Below, piece after piece: positions 61,726-64,000 of a stretch of 64,000 bases of DNA. The DNA comes from Moringa oleifera. Its lineage: Eukaryota; Streptophyta; Magnoliopsida; Brassicales; Moringaceae. Under the pieces are notes generated by a model. The model ran no database searches and was not told the DNA's origin. It worked only from the letters and a program-made list of their open reading frames with translations. The stretch lies in the NCBI GenBank assembly GCA_021397835.1, contig JAJFZO010000113.1, positions 372,001-436,000 of the forward strand, in the 5' to 3' direction. The position numbers were made by a program, and so were the translations under genes. How positions within the stretch are numbered: position 1 is the stretch's first letter; the number at the start of each line of letters is the position of its first letter.

Positions 61726-62690
61726 TGTAAAGATTATCAGGCCAACATAAATATAAATTTATGTTGGTGTGAAAATATTTAAAAGATTATCAAGGCATTC
61801 ACATTAGTGCCAAAGTGACATTTATGTAGATTTTAAATTTTATTTATACATACAACTTAATTTTAAATTTTGATTCACTCATAATATTTATTTCAAAGAA
61901 AATTTTAATTTAATATTTATCTTGATTGATAAATTTGATATTATTTTAAGTTTGAAATCACTAAAATTTTATATAGATATATTTTTGATAAATAATAAAC
62001 TTTATATTTTTTAATTAAATGTAAGAATTGTAAAATTAAGATTAATGAATAAAAATGAAAAAATTTAAATAATAAAAGGGATAGGAAAGGATGAAAAATG
62101 AGTTTCCTAAGGTGACGGTGTAATTCAATAATTTTATAAGGCATAATGGTTAAAAAGTTTTCTAATTTTAAATAGCAAAATTGGGTTTTGTTGAATTTAG
62201 GGTTAAATTGGTAATTTTAAAAAGTGAAGGCATTATGAAAATTTCATAAAATAGATAATAATAAAAAATAGATATAATAAAAAAAAATAATAATAAATCT
62301 AATGAACAAAATTAATTTTTTTTAACTTCATCAAACTTTTAATATTTTGAGAGGAGTTAAAGGATTCATCTATATATAGTTATCAATATTTAAGTCTATA
62401 ATTATTACTAAATTAGTTTAAATTATGAATTGTTATCAATTTAAAATATTACTATTTTAAGATTAAATTTATTATTTTAAATTCAAAAATATTTTGATAA
62501 AGCTTATCAACTTAATATAAATCTAGATTTATATTAATGTGTATGTAAAGATTATCCGATCTGATACATAAACACATATATACATAAATACGTATATACA
62601 CGTAAGCGAAAATATTTGGAGAATTCTTAAGGCATTCACATCAATCTAGCACTTATGTGGATTTAAGTTTTATTTATATATATACTTTAG
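61726..62690. repeat. Diverged direct repeat pair, possibly LTRs of a small element
   Basis: TGTAAAGATTATC starts at 61726 and at 62544, 818 bp apart. Both are followed by GAAAATATTT and then AAGGCATTCACAT plus a TTTATTTATA stretch, about 140 bp in each copy. The AT-rich interval between them has no coding sequence. A TG start would suit an LTR, but clear CA ends and target duplications were not found. Confidence 0.55.
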
Positions 62691-63004
62691 GTTAATTATA
62701 TGAAAAAGACCTATATTTTAGGTACAGTATCAAATTGAAACCTATATAAAAAATTACATCAAATTAGGACTCACATAACGCACAGTTTGCAATGCGAGAC
62801 CTCCCTTAACAAAACCTAATGGAGTTAACTTCATGGCTCGCTCAATATGTGTTTAAATATGACCACGTGTACCTTATTTTTGTGAACCCTTTATTACCTT
62901 TGGTCACTCATACTTCATAGACTTCACTCACACTCACCATCTCCTCGATAATTTCTTCTTGATTTTCTCTATATTTCTCTTCAAACAATTAAAGATTCAC
63001 ACCA
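62691..63004. other. Spacer
   Basis: No gene is seen. The GC-richer stretch at 62750-62880 resembles dispersed plant repeat sequence but could not be assigned. Confidence 0.35.
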
Positions 63005-64000
63005 AGCATCAAGGTGTTATTTGAAATTTCTGAGAGAATCTTGTCAAATTTTTGTTGAACAAGTTTAACAGCATCACTCTTGCTGAATCCAATCTTTTGG
63101 CTGCCTACACCATCACCTTCCATGCTTGTAACCTCAAGGATTTGCTGAATCCAATCTTCCTCTTATTCTTTATTTTCCACTCCTTGTAGAGTCTCATTTT
63201 CTATTCCTTTCTGAATTTTTGCTTTTTCATTGAGACTTTTTACCATACGCTGATATATCAAGTTCCACAATCCAACATGCTTCTGTTTTCCTACATTGGT
63301 TCTTTGTTTTCCATCACTAGTAAATGTGAGTGTGAAACTTTCAGATGAAGGAAATCCTTGAGGATTCGCCTCAGAATCTTCTTCCTCGACTGCTCTGGAT
63401 AAATTTGGTTCCACCAATGACTCACTAGAAGTAGAAACAACAACAGCTACACTATCCATTATCATAGATTCCACAAATCCACTTGATAGTAAACCACTAG
63501 ATTCATTGGATGATTCACTAGTTACCTTACTTGAAGTGCCAACATCCAAATTCTTCGTATTTAATGATGCATCACCTTTGCATTTCTTAAAGTTTGACCT
63601 GGAAGTTATATCTTCATCAACTTCTTGATGAACTTTTTCATCTACTGGAACTTGTTCCAGACAAGTGCTGATAGTATCATCACATATGGAGGGTAAATTA
63701 TCAGAATCTTTTGGGTCTCAAAGCTTTTGTTAACTGAAGTCTATGAATTTCTTATATGCTGGCAGTGTCATTGAAACACCTTCTACTGCTATTTCTTCAA
63801 ATGCAGGATATCTACTGTAGGCCATTTGATTAGTTCGGCTTCCTTTCTTGTTATTATTAAAATTTAAAGATCGAATCTTGCCCTTCATGCTTGAATGAGT
63901 TCTTATCAAACACTTTTTTGTTGATACAAATTGTCTCACTAGAGGTAAATCGGCATGATGATGGCCATGAAGAGAACAGTAAGTATAAGGACATACTATC
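63005..64000 (-). pseudogene. Plant calmodulin-binding-protein-like gene fragment (PF07839-type family)
   Basis: From the right edge the minus strand reads CPYTYCSLHGHHHADLPLVR and then QFVSTKKCLIRTHSSMKGK, the conserved N-terminal pattern of plant calmodulin-binding proteins with a C-terminal CaM-binding domain. VSMTLPAYKKFIDFS follows and ends in a stop near 63730. A Ser/Glu-rich stretch then gives KQKHVGLWNLIYQRMVKSLN (63250-63310), a stop at 63163, and SKSDAVKLVQQKFDKILSEI at about 63030-63090. The C-terminal calmodulin-binding helix region is not found before the next stop. The 5' part lies outside the window. In-frame stops suggest a pseudogene, though an unrecognised intron could explain the first one. 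Confidence 0.65.

Overview
This is AT-rich plant nuclear DNA, almost certainly from a flowering plant and probably a eudicot. The evidence is eroded copies of plant-type genes (SMC3 cohesin subunit, PEX14 peroxin, a DUF4408/DUF761 gene, a calmodulin-binding-protein gene), two or three plant CACTA (En/Spm) DNA transposons, Ty3/gypsy and Ty1/copia remnants, a poly(T)-tailed SINE and a TATA-type promoter. I see no bacterial, organellar or CRISPR features. I found no protein-coding gene that reads through intact from start to stop. The window looks like a gene-poor, transposon-dense region, perhaps pericentromeric or an old segmental duplication (inference).

Layout. 1-8690: CACTA element A, minus strand, left end outside the window. 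It carries a TNPA/Ulp1-like gene (1-2736) and a TNP2 transposase gene (2884-6262). Its 5' region holds a GC-rich 179-bp minisatellite, a captured fragment of the host 26S proteasome ATPase gene RPT2, an 88-bp CAG-rich minisatellite and a 275-bp palindrome built from the element's own terminus. 8928-18393: CACTA element C, a different family with the same gene order, a 256-bp tandem duplication and three tRNA-like modules near its right end. 18394-24670: AT-rich spacer with a broken DUF4408/DUF761 gene that keeps its TATA box. 24674-28505: intron-containing PEX14 pseudogene. 28506-38540: spacer with about 700-bp diverged repeats and a copia RNase H remnant. 38543-50191: intron-containing SMC3 pseudogene on the minus strand, with a SINE and a TRIM-like remnant in its introns. 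51100-58543: decayed Ty3/gypsy element (gag, PR, RT, RH, IN on minus) with a plus-strand ORF downstream of integrase, as in the TAT lineage. 58544-61725: CACTA element B, an internally deleted relative of A, next to or inside the gypsy gag. 61726-62690: diverged direct repeat. 63005-64000: fragment of a calmodulin-binding-protein-like gene.

The transposon genes share one logic. TNP2 is the catalytic transposase and recognises the terminal inverted repeats (TIRs). TNPA binds subterminal repeats. The Ulp1-like C48 cysteine-protease domain is a common passenger of plant CACTA elements. The hairpin repeats next to the TIRs are the likely binding sites. All copies carry stops or frameshifts, so any movement would depend on a relative elsewhere. 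Many stops fit C-to-T decay (CAG to TAG, CGA to TGA, TGG to TAG/TGA), as expected for long-methylated DNA.

The most noteworthy items are the RPT2 capture with its internal 28-bp template-switch-like duplication, the two GC-rich minisatellites with periods not divisible by three on either side of it, the palindromic CACTA end that includes 39 bp of flanking DNA, and the run of tRNA-like modules inside element C.
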